A DNA stretch of 64,000 nucleotides from Ottelia alismoides (lineage: Eukaryota; Streptophyta; Magnoliopsida; Alismatales; Hydrocharitaceae), in NCBI GenBank assembly GCA_037367405.1, contig JAZKJV010010760.1:202001-266000 (forward strand). The letters are read 5' to 3'. Both the position numbers and the translations under genes were made by a program. This document shows positions 20,583 to 33,500 of this stretch, in pieces. The notes below the pieces were generated by a model. The model was not told where the DNA came from, did no database searches, and saw only the letters and a program-made list of their open reading frames with translations. Numbering within the stretch: the stretch's first letter is position 1; each line of letters opens with the position of its first letter.

Positions 20583-23543
20583 TAATGAACCGCAAAATCG
20601 GCCCATTAAAAGTGTTGTTTTAACACTTGATAATGTCATCGCAGTTGGGCCGATTAGGGTCATCAAAGGACCATCTCATTTAAATATATCAATCAAAATC
20701 AGATGGTCGTATTATTTTACTTGGCAAGAAACCAAGGTCGAACTCAGGGACACGAGCCTCTCTCGTATTATCCAGATTTTTATCTATTTTAACTAAGTGT
20801 TGAATTCAAGAATCATAAGTCAAATTATGCATGAGGACACAATAATGCATTAAAACAAAAGTAGAAACATGCATTTTTTTATTTTATTTTATCATGCAAA
20901 TAAAATTGATGAAATACAATGCACACAAGCCCTAGGCAATAAATACTTGAACCATAAAAAATGTGAGTCAAACAGAGTCAAAGAATGAAGCACACTTCAT
21001 TTATGTAGTAATTAGGCATGAGGAACATGGAAAGCTGGACACCAAGATAATAAGATAATGCATCACAGTTTATCATATCAAGTCTAAAATATAAGCATGC
21101 CATAAGAAAGACAACGAGAAGAGCTTCAAAATGAAACTGAAATCAACTCAATCGGAAATACGGGGCTCAAGATATGCATGAAGGAAAGCAAGGGCATAAC
21201 TGAAATAAAACATGAAATAAAATTACAAACATGCCCCTAGGAGGGACTAAAATGTAAATATGAAAATGATCGGGACCTTCCTTGTAAAATACCCACACGC
21301 ACAGGGGCATTTTTGCAATTTTGAAAACCCGCGAGGGTATCAATGCAAAATTCCCAAGTGCAAGTGAACTGCACGTGATCTGGACCTGTATGCAAATAGG
21401 AAAAGATGGCTGGGCCTCCTTGCAAATTACCTAGGAGGCACGTGCTGTGCACGCGCTCTCCTAGGCTCGGGTCGGCTCTTAGGTTCGGAAGAGGCTCAAC
21501 ATTGCTTCGGCTTGGCTTGGGCACTGGGTCAGACTCGGTGCAGGCTCGTGAAGGCTCAGGAGCTCCAAGCCTAATGGCTCGGACGCTGAGGCTAGGAGGA
21601 TGCTCAGGGACTACCACGTGGTCGACTGTTATCCATTCGATCATGGCGATCAGAAGGATGTGGTGCGCTCCTGGAGGGACGACGTGGATAACTCTACGCA
21701 GTTGGATGAACTCCAGGAGGGAGCATCCAACGGCTCCTGCTGCTTCTTCCTCTTCCGCTAAGTGGCGGCGATCTCTAGACTCCGGTGAAGGCACCCGAGC
21801 TACGCCGCCTTCTAATTTGCTCGATGAAGGCTCCCAGAGCTCCGTAGACGATTGGCGATGTAGCTGGAGATCTTGGGGCTTTCCCAAGCATTTTGGACAA
21901 GCCTGGTCACGTTTGAGAGGCAAAGGCAAAGCTGTGCAAAAGATATCCGGCAAAGTTCCCGACCATTGAAGTATATCGGACCTGCATCGTTAATCTATAG
22001 CCGAAGCTTGGGGTTTCGTGAAGGGGAGTGAAGTGAAGAGCTCAGTAAATGAAGAAAGCGATAGCTCTAAGCTCCTCCGCCTCTCGAGGCGGAGGAGGTG
22101 GGTCGGCGGTGATCTAGGGTCTGGAGGAAGAGGAGGGTGATCGAGAAGCGACGCGTGAACGGGGGGTGCTAGGCGGAGCTCTAGGAGTAATCAATGGAAG
22201 AGGGGGTTGACTGAAGCGACCTATATAGTTAAGTAAAAACTAGAAGGAAACACAGATGATACCGGAGAGGCTTACCTGGTCGGGAATGAAGTCTGCGGCT
22301 TGTGCGTGAACTCCGAGGAGGAGCCCTGGTCTTCGTTGGACCCCATCAACCCTTCGGAGCAGCTCGAGAGGACGCGAGGCGCCGCGACACCGCCGTGCTC
22401 GGCTGTGGGTCAACACTGGAGGGAATGGTCGTCTTCGCTCGATCCTCGCTCCTCCCCCTGTCACAGGGAGGAGGAGGAGGGCTGGGCCTCCCCTCGCATA
22501 AAGGTGGACGACGGATTACGGAGGAGGGTTCGGAGTAATTAAAGATTGGAGTCGGTGGTTCGACTGGTGAGGACATGGGTTGCGAGGGGATTATGGATAG
22601 ACTGGAGAGGTCCTCATGGGTTATTGGAGGGCTTGCGAAGATGAGGGATGACTGGTGATGGTCATGGGGCCTCTGGGTAGTGGAGGTGATGGCTGGAGAC
22701 ACGGAGAAAAAAGGAAGGGCAAAGGTGGTTTGCGGAACGGAGAACATGGGAGAGAGAGGCGATCCGAGGTGGAAGACGAGTTTGTAGCCGTTGGATCTTA
22801 TGATCCAACGTCCAGAAGCGAGGCGCTAAGAAGCGGCTCTGATGAGATTGAGGGCGGCATGATCGAAGGCCAAGATGTTACCACGTGGCGCATCAGAGGC
22901 AAAGCGCCAGCGAGCGGATGCGATTAGATTAGGACTTCGATCGGGCGGTCGATATTATAACGCCAATGGACGGTGGATATCGAAGAGATAAAGGCGAGAT
23001 CTGAAGGAGCAAGTGGCGCCACGTGGCGGTTTGTGGTTAAGGCGCGAATGGGCGGACCAGATCAGAGATGGGAATGATCCGATGGCTGGAAAGAAGGACG
23101 TACATGGAGGAAGCGCAACCGTTGGATCGAGATGAAGATCCAATGGCCCTGGGTGACGATGGATGAGACAAAGAAGCTGGGCCACGTGGCTCACCCAGAA
23201 CGGGCCACGTGGCCCAATCAGATTATTCTGATCTTCAAGTTGACTTTTGAATAGACAAATGGCCGAATTTGAGAAAACTCAAAACATGAAAGTTGTAGAT
23301 CTCAATGAGACTACAAGTTTCATGTTGACCAAAACTGGAAACGAGGTCACCTGAAGACACAAAATATTTTAGGGGTATCTTTAAGGCTAGAAATACCACA
23401 AATTTTAGTTTTGTGATTTTTTTGTGGTTTTTAATTTATTAGGGACTCTAATAAAAATAGGACGTTATCAGGGTTTTATTGACACAAAGCTAAGCAAGGG
23501 GGTTAAAAATGGGAATTTAAGATGATGAAATTGGGTTTCATCA
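20583..23543 (-). repeat. 5' LTR of LARD1
   Basis: This second LTR copy is colinear with 14477-17441 throughout, including donor-like CAGGTAAG at 22271-22278. TATA-like CTTTAATTA sits near 22545 on the minus strand. The 238-aa minus ORF at 21237-21953 corresponds to the LTR frame at 15019-15708 and is a chance frame. Confidence 0.92.
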
Positions 23544-23548
23544 GTGGT

Positions 23549-24365
23549 CAGATCCCTTAGATGGATCATTAGAAGCGGTCTCAATACGCAACAGACCGAC
23601 TACCAACAGATTAGACCAACCGATCTAGAAAATGGGGCAGCATCCCGTAGATAACCCCCGGGGAGCATACTACCAACTAAGCATGGAATAATCAGAGGAA
23701 GATGGCTCATCCTTACGAGGACCATCAAGGAGAGCGGACTTAGATGCGTCAAGGCAGAACATTCTTGTGATCTGACAGATCGGATATACATCAAGGTAGT
23801 GGGATCGAAAACCTATCGGATGACTTGGTTCCATGCTCCAACAGATTGGAGACACAATCAGAAAGTGGAATTGAACGTAAAGAATGTGTTGCATCCTCCC
23901 GTAGATAGTCCTTGGGGAGTAATGCAAACTAAGCCATGAATATCAGAACATATCTCAACCTTGTGAGGGTTGTCAAGGTGAGTTGACTCAAAGGAGTCAG
24001 ACAGATTGATCTCGGTAGACGAAAGATTGGCTACCCAATAGAAGAGACCGAAAGATTGAGAAAGTGATGTAGTCTCCCATAGATAACCCTCAGGGAGTAC
24101 TATGATATGGGCAGAGAATAGTCAGAAGAGTGTGACTCATCCTTGCGAGGACCGTTAAGGAGAGAAGACTCGAAGGAGTCCATGAAATTGGCCTCATGCA
24201 CCGACAGGTCGAGCACATAAGTAGACAGGGAGGCCAAACACTCAAATATTCGATGACTCGATTTTATGCTCCAACAAGATGGAGACACAAGCCGGGAGTG
24301 AAACTGACCGTAAAGAAAATGTTGCATTTTCCCGTAGATAGTCCTCGGGGAGTAATGCAAACTAG
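23549..24365. repeat. Degenerate tandem repeats, right part
   Basis: This continues the array at 13830-14471. Anchors resembling CTCATCCTTGCGAGGACC lie near 23716, 23957 and 24133 (spacing about 176-241 bp). They alternate with a CCGTAGATAGTCCTCGGGGA segment near 23640, 23900, 24075 and 24332. Units are imperfect and interspersed with AGATTGGAGACACAA pieces. It is non-coding. Confidence 0.7.
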
Positions 24366-26543
24366 GTCAATCAAATCATGGGAATGCTGGCATCAAATCT
24401 CAGGTCCTCAAAATCATCATTCCTTCAATCCTTAGTCGAAGGGCATAAGTGCACGGGAGGGATGAGAAAATCAATCTCATCAGTCTCAATGCAGTTCCTC
24501 AAGTCAATCAAAGTAGCTGAGATGGCTCAAGATGTAAGCATAAATCCTCTAAGTGCTACAGATGGATGAAAGAATATGGAGATGGAGGATGGAGCAGTCA
24601 AGGGGATGAGTGAAATCATGTGGGTTCTCAGGCACCGTCGCTCTGAAGTATATATCAAGATAGTCAATCAAACATCTAAATCAAAACGGAAGGAACTGTA
24701 AAATAGATTGTCTAATCATAACTCATGAAATCATCCTCAACATCAAAATACATCACATTCTTAATCCTATGTGCAAGATCAAAACTCTTAAAATACGAAT
24801 CACACCTGTGATCGTGCAAATAACAAAATCCTCAATAGTAGCCATGCACAACTCCGAAGTCATATCCACCAAAAGTAGCACACCGGTCTCAATGTCTGCA
24901 AAACATGCCCAGCTTACTCAAATAATCAATGTAATCTGAAAACCTTGATGCGGGCCCTATCTATAAGCACAACAATCCCGGATAGAAGAAGGGATGATAC
25001 AGAGGGAATGAGGAGGGTGGGTGAGATGGAAGTGGACATAGACAAAATTGTGGTTAAAGGAGATGGTCTAATTGAACAGGGACTAGTAATGGGTGATATG
25101 GTCAAAGAAGATAATCGCAAAATCTGTCTAGGAAGGTGAATATAAAAACCCAATATCACGACTCAGATGCAAATGAGGAAATATATAAAAGAGAGGTAGA
25201 GGGACTCAGTAATAAAAAATTATGATGCACACTGATGGGATCGAAAACTCTGAGAAGGGTGAAAATGCATATGGACTCAAAATCCCAATCAATGTACAAG
25301 CAAATCCCTAGTTCACCTACTCAACACAGTGAAGACTGAGATGTGGTCTTTTATCTTTTCATTTTTAGAGTTAGGCTATTTTCAAGAAGTTGTATACACC
25401 GAAGATAGGCTTGGGATTTGGGCACTACTCCTTAGCGTGTACGTAGAAATAAAATGCTCAGACAAGGTGGGGGTTGCTCTCCCCAAAGCAATGAATCCAT
25501 TACATTTAAATTTTAAAGTCCAATAGAACTAACATTTCCCATTTTATTTAAATTATTATTTTGTTATTTTTCAATACACGTACCTAACGAAGTTTTCAAT
25601 TCCATTTAGCATCCTAAGTGAGCAAAATTAGAGGGAGAAGGTCAAAAAAGTTATGCAAGTTGGAAATTGATGATGCATGCAAAGTCAGAAGACTTACAGT
25701 GCTTCCCATCTCTCTCCATGCGGGATGCATAATAGAATTGAAATCTATACTATATGCAAATGCGACTGATGAAATCGCCTTAGGTATAGAAATTGCTATT
25801 AGCGTGAAGAACAATATGTGAGATCCAAAAGTCCGGTCTCTAAAGTACATCAGTGTACACCACAACATATCCTGCAAGCGCTGTATAGCACTTCTCTCGA
25901 CGCTCGATCTCAAATCCAAATAAATAGAAATTATGATTTGACTAAGTCCAGAAGTGAAGCTATAGGTACATGCAAATTTATTAGGGCTTTGGACCTTAAT
26001 CTATCGAGCAAAAAATTCCTAAGATAGGTCTCATTTACACAAAATAAATAAAACAAAAATTGGAAACCAAAATAAAAATAAAAATAAAGTGATAAAAACA
26101 TGAAAAGCCATCGAGGCCCCCAAGGGAACAATCCCTCAGGTAATGGACCTTGCAAAGTTGCTATGCCTATGAGAGTCCAAATTATTACAAATAAATGTTC
26201 ACTCTCTCACATAAATTGCAAGATAAAAAAGTAAAAATAAATAAGGAAGACAATGTGGTTGAGCTGTCTTCAAAATTTCCTTCATGTTTTCCTTTGCCAC
26301 TCTCTCCTGCCAGTTAAGTCTGAAAGCTGGCTCCACCGTGCTTGGGTGCGTAGGTCCTCCTAGGAAGTCCTCCCTCATGTGGCGGTCCCTCACAATAAAG
26401 TCAAACAAGAAGATGTGTTAGACAATTCACAATTAATATCAAATAATGATGAAAAATAAATAAATACAAAAATAAATAAATACAAAAATAAATGAACAAG
26501 AGAGATATGATAAAATAAAGAATACCAATCTATGCGGCGTTAC
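24366..26543 (-). other. AB leader and 5' internal region, non-coding
   Basis: This stretch lies between the AB PBS and the tandem repeats. I see no gag. The leader motif GGGGAGAGCAACCCCC is at 25468-25485 on the minus strand, about 1.1 kb from the PBS, comparable with element H. Small frames at 25329-26155 have no recognisable domain. Confidence 0.6.
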
Positions 26544-26561
26544 TCCCCGAGAATGGCTGCA
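26544..26561 (-). other. Primer binding site of element AB
   Basis: The minus strand reads TGCAGCCATTCTCGGGGA, a decayed version of TGGCGCCGTTGCCGGGGA. It is separated by two bases from the LTR end TGATGACA at 26564. Confidence 0.75.
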
Positions 26562-26563
26562 TT

Positions 26564-29500
26564 TGATGACAGAGGTTTTGCCTAGGTCTTGTCAATCTAC
26601 AAGGCAGACCGACCATCGTCGAAGCAATCTTAGGCGAAAACCTCTGGTCAATCAATAATTAACCCACAATACAAATCAAGAAATAAATATAAAAAATATG
26701 GAGTTAACATTTCTTATAACACTATAACAGGTGTGTATAGATGTAAGCATGTGTAGAGGTCGAACTCAAGGAGCAAACGATAGAAGGGGGAAAAAATAAT
26801 GCGCACGAAACTTGTTCTTATCTTCTTATCCATTTTTATTGTTTTTTGTGGGTTTTTGATTTGATATGATTATTTTATTTTATTTTTGTTTTATATTTTT
26901 GTATTTTGTTTTTACTTTTATAATTTTATAATTTTATGTTTTCTTTTTATATTTCAGATTTTATATTTCTTCTTTTAATATATAAAGAGGATATATAGGG
27001 TTATATACACAAAGAATTATATATATATATAAATACTAATAAATAAAAAAATATAGAATAAAAATTATTTTTGTATTTTATAAAATTTTCTAATGGTTTT
27101 ATATTTTTTCAGGATTTTTTTGCTAATTTTTATGTATTTTTAAAGTCAAAAATATCCCAAATTAGGGATTAAATAAATACCTGAAATTGATTTAAATTTT
27201 AAAAATAGTAAATAAGGTCCAAAATTATCCAAATCAATATTAATATATAAATATTTATATAAATAAAATTATAGAATAGAAAAAAAATATAATTTTGGAT
27301 TTTTAATGATATTATTATATTTTTATGAAGAGTTTTGAGGTTTTTTAATTTTTAAGTTTTTCTTTTTCCCTTTTAGTGATTTTTGGTCTGAAATTAAAAT
27401 ATAATACAATAGAAAATATATAATTTTTTGTAAATTTTAAGATGTTTTTATATTTTTTGGTATTTTATAAGCTAGACATTACAAAAATTAGGCTCCTTTT
27501 GATTTTTAATAAATGGATAAAAATCCCAAAAATGCGAAATAAATACATGGCATGAAGGTACGTGGAAAGAGGCATCTATCCATATTTTTGCGATTTTTTA
27601 GGAGCACATTAGCTATTCATAATAAATATATCAAATTCATAAAAATACATATCTTGGTAGGGACATAAATGTAAATAAATTAAAGTCTGGGGGCCTCACT
27701 GCTATTTTCACAAAATTATACAATATAATTTAAATTTTATTGGACTTAAACTAAATACACAAAGTCGCAAGGGCATACATGCAATTTGCCTAGCTCACGT
27801 GGGACGATACGTAAGCTAAGCTAGGCTAGACCCAAATGCAAATAAAATAGTTACATGGGGCTCATTGAAAAATGTCCATTTCATTTTACACTTTACTTTT
27901 TATTTACATGAGTAAATAATAATTACAAAAAATGCGGGGTATGGATTGAGCAAATTACCCCTATCTTAGCACCATCGGATGGTCGGGGCGCTTTCGCTTG
28001 GACACGTGACAGCATCAGAGCGGGCGATACCTGTTCAAGGATGCATGGTGGAGTTTAGATCCTGGGGCAGAATCGGATGGTCAGGGCGGTGCGTGATCGA
28101 ACGACAGCTGTTGTGTTTGGAGAACGACTGAAGATCGCACGGTTGAGAAGGTGCTCGGAAGAAAATGGAAGAACTCCTTTTCCTCCGAGCTTTAATCGGT
28201 TGCGGCGTGCCTCTCTGACTTCCTTCTTTTCTGCAATCGACCAGTAACGATTACTGGGGCCTTCATCTATCGGCTGGGAGGCTCTCAAGAACTTGAGGAA
28301 CACCGGAGCTCTCCAGCAAGGTCAGAGAAGCTAAGGTCTCCAGGTATCTTGTTTTGGTGCAGAATCGACCCCCCAAGGGGCCCTTTGGCCTTCAAGACCA
28401 GCAAGAAGATTTCGCAAGCACAACCAGAGGGGTCCTGGGCCTTATTTGGCGTAGGTGGGGGGAAATGAGGTGTGATGGAGAGGTCCAGCGAAGTGGATGG
28501 AGTTCGACCTCGTGCTCAAGATCTGAGAGGGCTCTGGTGGGGTAAAGGTGCGTGAGACGTGCATAGGCGAAGGGGCAAGAGAGTGGCGTGGTTAGCGCAT
28601 CGAATAACATACAGAGATGGTGGGGTATGGTTTGTCGAAGGCTAGCTCCAAGGAACTACGAATCGAGTGGTTACGATGAATTCTAAGGTCTACAGGTTAA
28701 TCTAAATGCATAAAATAAAAGACGGAATTAAAATCTACCTAGAAAGCATACCTCATGCCTGGTCAAAGACCAGGGAGCAGAAGCATCGCCGGAGACGTCC
28801 GCCTTGGGTGCACCTTCCTCCTCCATGAGATTTCCAACCTCAGGGGACTCCCCTGTCACGAGGATACACACTTTGGTCAAGATTAGGGGCTCTAGGACTC
28901 GGATGATGACCAAATTGGAAGGAGGAGCTAGAGGTTTTTATTTAAGAACAAGTGTCACACCCTTATTGACCGGCCTAATGCAATGAATCGAGCGTATGTA
29001 CATGATATCCACAAGCTCGGTATGAATCACGGAATATACAGGGGTAAATCTCATGAAGGGATCGAGCGATTTTGATGGACGGATCAAGCGTAAAATTAGG
29101 AGGAAAATGCGAGAAAAGATAGTTCTGATGTGGGTCAGAGGCGTAGGGGGAGTTGACCAGAGGTCAACAGTCCCTGGCCTCTGATTGGCCCACGTCAAGT
29201 CACTAAAAGAAAAAAACACAATTTTATTCGAAAATTATTATAAAAATAGTATTTGATTTTATTATTTCTTGATTATAAAAAAATGTTTATTATTTTATTT
29301 TGTAATTTATTATGATTTTTATTTATTTTTTATGTTATTTATTACAAGTTAATTTTTAAGTGTATATTTATAGGTATATTCATCTATATTTTAGCTATTT
29401 TATTTTTATTTTGTATACTTTATTTTATTATTTTATTCTCTTATTTTATATATTTATAACTTATTTTTAGATGTTTAAATATATTTTTATTATATTTTAT

Positions 29501-30526
29501 GATATTATTTGTACATTTTAATAAATAGGTGTGTATAATATGTAGGTATATGTATTGTATATTTACCTATGTACTATTGTATTTTATTTTATTTAATGTT
29601 TCTTTTATGATTTTATTTTAGATTTATATTTTTAATAGAATATAGATGTTGTTTACAAGAGTATGAAAATATAAAAGGGTAAAGAATGAAAGGATTGGAT
29701 TTCTCTTTTATTTATTTACAAGTATTATTATAGGTATTTTGCCTATGTTTTTATATAAACTTATTTTATTTTATGTTTTCTTTGTGATTTTATTCTAATT
29801 TCAATATGGGCATGTGTTATAAATAATATTTACAAAATTATAAATATATAAAGTTGTGAAAATAATAGAGACTAGATACATTGAATATTTTATGCGGGTA
29901 TACTATAAACCGAGGGTCCAAAACCTAGCTTTCACACCTTAACTCCAAAAATATGAAACCACGTTTATTAAATATCTTATTAAAAGTTATATACAATTAG
30001 AGTGATTTTGATACATTTTGAGTTTTTATTTGGAAGATATGGGACTGTGAAGTTGGGATTTTAGCCTTTTATTTTGTGTATAAAAAGTACACTGTATTAT
30101 TTCTGTACAAACTCAATTATGTAATTTTATTATATTATTATCTACAACTTTCATGTAAAAAGTTTCTTGATTTGATGTATAAATAATAAAGAATAGAATG
30201 TGTGTCAAAAATGCTTTATTGATTGAATAAATAAATGTGGTTTTTGTTCTATTTTTGGTCCTTATCTCCCCTACTTTTTTCCTTATCAACCAACTCAATT
30301 CTTGACTTGGTCTCGGGGTTTAGGGTCATAAAATATCTTTGATATTTTATTCTTTTTCTATTCTTCTATTTATTCTATAATTTTGGCATAAAAACAATAT
30401 TATTTACGTAATAAATGCAATAATTGATGAACACTATTTTGCATAAAATGATGTTATTTACATGCATTAGCTAGGGTTTTTAAAGTCAAAATGATAGAAT
30501 AAAGGTGGTGGAATGGAGATTCATTA
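26564..30526 (-). repeat. 5' LTR of element AB (copy B)
   Basis: This is an uninterrupted 3,963-bp LTR. Its plus-strand left end TGATGACA matches the complement of the H LTR end (TGTCATCA at 60942-60949), and its right end is ATTCATTA. It carries donor-like AGGTATGC at 28746-28753 and the U5 GTTCGACC motif near 26760. It provides the empty-site sequence for the copia insertion in copy A. Confidence 0.9.
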
Positions 30527-30531
30527 ACCAC

Positions 30532-33500
30532 TCAAGAGAGGTACCTAACGTCTAGTTTTGGAGGGCCTGTTGTGTCCGACAAGTCATATCCGCAATCGTT
30601 GTGTCGATGCCTCTTTTAGGCTCTCAGTACTCATGTCAAGCATGCTAATCAACAATAACCCACAATAATGATTAATCAATATAATGAATTGAGTTAAAAT
30701 TTATTACACCCTACAAAATGCGTATAGTGACAAGTAGTAGGGGTCGGACCACAAAGCACACGAGGTAGTGCTACAAAAATGAATAGATAACATAGGGATT
30801 TTTTTGTATTTTTTATTTTAAAATATTTTATGGATTTTAATTTATATTTTTCTTATGTTTTTAATTTTGCATTTTTTAATTTTAGTTTTAAAAATAAAAT
30901 ATAGAGTAATATATATATATATGTATAAAGAGGGATGGAAAAGAGAGGTTTTGGAATCTTTAAAAAATACAAAAAGCTAAAAGATATAAAAAGAATATAT
31001 TTTTGGGTCTTATAATTTTTCTCCATTTTTAGTAATTTTTGGATTATTTTTGAGATTTTTTTGATTGTTTAAATAAATAAATACATGAAATAAAGAGAAT
31101 CGAAAATACATGAACTTGAAATAGGCTTAATAAATATCTATCAAATCAGATTAAGCTAAAATTCAATTTTCCTAAATAATAGATAATACGAAGAAAATTC
31201 ATAAACTTAAACCATATTTTTGTGATTTTTTTTATGTTTTTTTAATTTTTAAAAGGTTTTCCATGATTTGTGATTTTTAGGAGTTTTTCTTATTATTTTT
31301 GCAAAAATATTTTGACGGAAGTTAAAATATAGCTAAATAGACATACATGTTTTTTTGGTTATTTTCAAAATATTTTGTAATTTTTATGTATTTTTAAATG
31401 TTAAACAAGAGAAAAATGCAATGTTTTTGATTTTTTTTATAAATAGGAAAACAACTTTAATTGCCTTGTAAAAAATATATGTGATAGTATAGGGTTCTAG
31501 ACACTTAAGATAATTTTCCCATAATTTTAGATATAGAATGATATTTTAAATAAATGAAATACAAGTACAACATTATACCTGTAGTACAAGGACTTAGTTG
31601 CAATATTTGAGAAATTTTAGAGCATCTAATAACCCTATAACAAAATCCAAGGGCATACATGTAATTTTCTCATGTAACGAAATATATTCCACGCTGACAA
31701 GGGCATAAATGTAAATACAAGGAATAAAAGGACCAAGCATGAATTTATCCAAAATATTTCCACTTAGATTTTAAGTTTCTGGACAAAATATTAATACAAT
31801 ACCTGGAGGGGATCCACGCAAAAGTCCCACTCCTCACACACACATGCATGTGAGGTGACATGGAATGGACTAAAGTGTAATAAAATACCTTGGGGTCCTT
31901 AGAGTAAATATTACAAAAGTGTTACAACTGTAGATGAAAGATTATGAATTAAATATTAAATACAAAAAGGGGGAGAAAAAAGTGTGCAAAATACCCCCAC
32001 GTACGTTGGCGGACGACTGGTATGAGCTCACTTATCCATGTGGCACAAGATAAATGGTTCATTACGGTTCGCAAATGGATGTCGGAGATTGGATCCTGCC
32101 CTCTGATCTGATGGTAGATTAGCTCTTGATTGGAAGGTAACTGTGCCACCTGGCATTTGTTCTTGATCCAATGGCATAGAGAGGGTCTGCAAGAACTAGG
32201 AAGAAGCCTTTCCTATCTGAGCTTTGATCGAGCCTCCTGCTTGCTCCAGATGGGTTCCTTGGTTGCTGAGATGCTCTACATGATCCTGGAAGGGTTCCGA
32301 AGCTGATGAATGGTTCAAAAAGCTCGAGATCTCATAAAGGAGACCTAGAGGAATGTTTGAGCACGTGGGGCTGCAAACGTGGATGATTCGACCTCCAGAT
32401 GAGGTCCTTTTATGCTTAGGCCTGCACCAGAAGCTCTAGAGCTCGAGGAGGAAGATCCTCGACCCAAGGATGGGAAAAAATATGGTCTGGAATGGTATGG
32501 CAGATGGCTCCAATGAGAGGTGGATAATGAGCACAGATCTCTCTGACCTATGCAAGATCAAGGGTGGATGCTAGATCGAGGCGACAAAAGATGAAGTGAC
32601 GAAGGTGTGGAGGTGGTCAAACAATAGGGTAGTGATCGAAGATGGCCGGAACACAAGCTGGAGCCTAGTGCTCCAACGAACTATGATTTAGGAGTCAACG
32701 CTAAAATAGACAGAATAAAATAAAATAAAAGGCATAACTAGATTGCTGCTACTACTAAGAATTGAAAAATCAAAGAAATAAGGATCTAACATGCCTGAGA
32801 AAGCTGGGACTAGAACACTAGGAGAGTCTCTGGTAGTGGTTGAATCGGCTCCTCCTCCCTTCCTCTGCACCGCCAATCAGGAGACTCCACTTCCTGTCAT
32901 GAAGGGCATGCTCCACGAATGTTTTTTTGGGAGAAAAGTTGGATTGGAAGGATTGATTTTCAAAATTGGCGGAGGAGATGTTATATACAAAGCTACTCAG
33001 GAAGGGGTCTTCGATTAGGGTTTTCATGCGAATCAAAGGTTTACTTGGGTCACTCTTTGATTCGTGTGAAGGCTGATGCATCTACGAAGGCATTATGCAA
33101 AGGATTCAAGAAGTGGTCAGATTTGAGTCAAGCTCCAAATTTTGGCAAAAAAAAGAAAAAACATAATAGAGACCAGTCCATAGAGGGGGTGGGCCAATTG
33201 ACTGAGGTCAACTCATGCTGCCTCCTCATTGGTCCACATCATCTACAAGAAGACAAAATAGAAAATAAAATAGAAATAAAAGGAAAATAAAAAAGCAAAC
33301 GATTTTATTAAATAAAACTCAAAATATGAAAGTTATTTCTTATTTTATGTGCTATTTTAGGTGATTTTTATTTATTTATATCAAACTACTTATTACGTGT
33401 TAATTTTTACAAGTGTATTTATAAGTATAAATACATATGTATTGTGATTTTGATTTTTTAATTTAATTGTTATTATTTTGTATTCAAATTTTATATATTT

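Larger units (their letters stand above)
14477..23543 (-). mobile_element. LARD1: gene-less gypsy-type LTR element
   Basis: This is a complete 9,067-bp element on the minus strand with TSD GTGGT at 14472-14476 and 23544-23548. It has LTRs of 2,965 and 2,961 bp, PPT 17442-17452 and PBS 20563-20580. Its 3.1 kb interior has no gag or pol similarity and only short chance ORFs, which fits a large retrotransposon derivative (LARD). The interior is colinear with LARD2 and with the 3' non-coding region of element E. The two LTRs look closely similar by eye, so insertion should be younger than that of its host AB. Confidence 0.93.
3115..30526 (-). mobile_element. AB: large non-autonomous gypsy-type LTR element
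   Basis: This is a complete LTR element on the minus strand. It has 3' LTR 3115-11082, PPT 11083-11095, an internal region to 26543, PBS 26544-26561 and 5' LTR 26564-30526. The TSD is ACCAC on both sides (3110-3114 and 30527-30531). After removing LARD1 and the copia insertion, the LTRs are about 3.95 kb and the interior about 6.4 kb. I found no gag, PR, RT, RH or IN similarity in the interior. It holds a leader motif shared with coding elements, degenerate tandem repeats and a six-copy hairpin/PPT-like array. It therefore presumably needed proteins from a relative. Coding sequence deleted before or after insertion cannot be excluded. Confidence 0.85.

Noticed and set aside
3115..30526. Reading AB LTRs as a tandem LTR array shared with element C
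   Set aside because: A PBS lies left of copy A and a PPT right of it, which first suggested a shared LTR. The matching ACCAC on both sides and the rejoining of LTR C show instead that AB is a complete insertion in LTR C.
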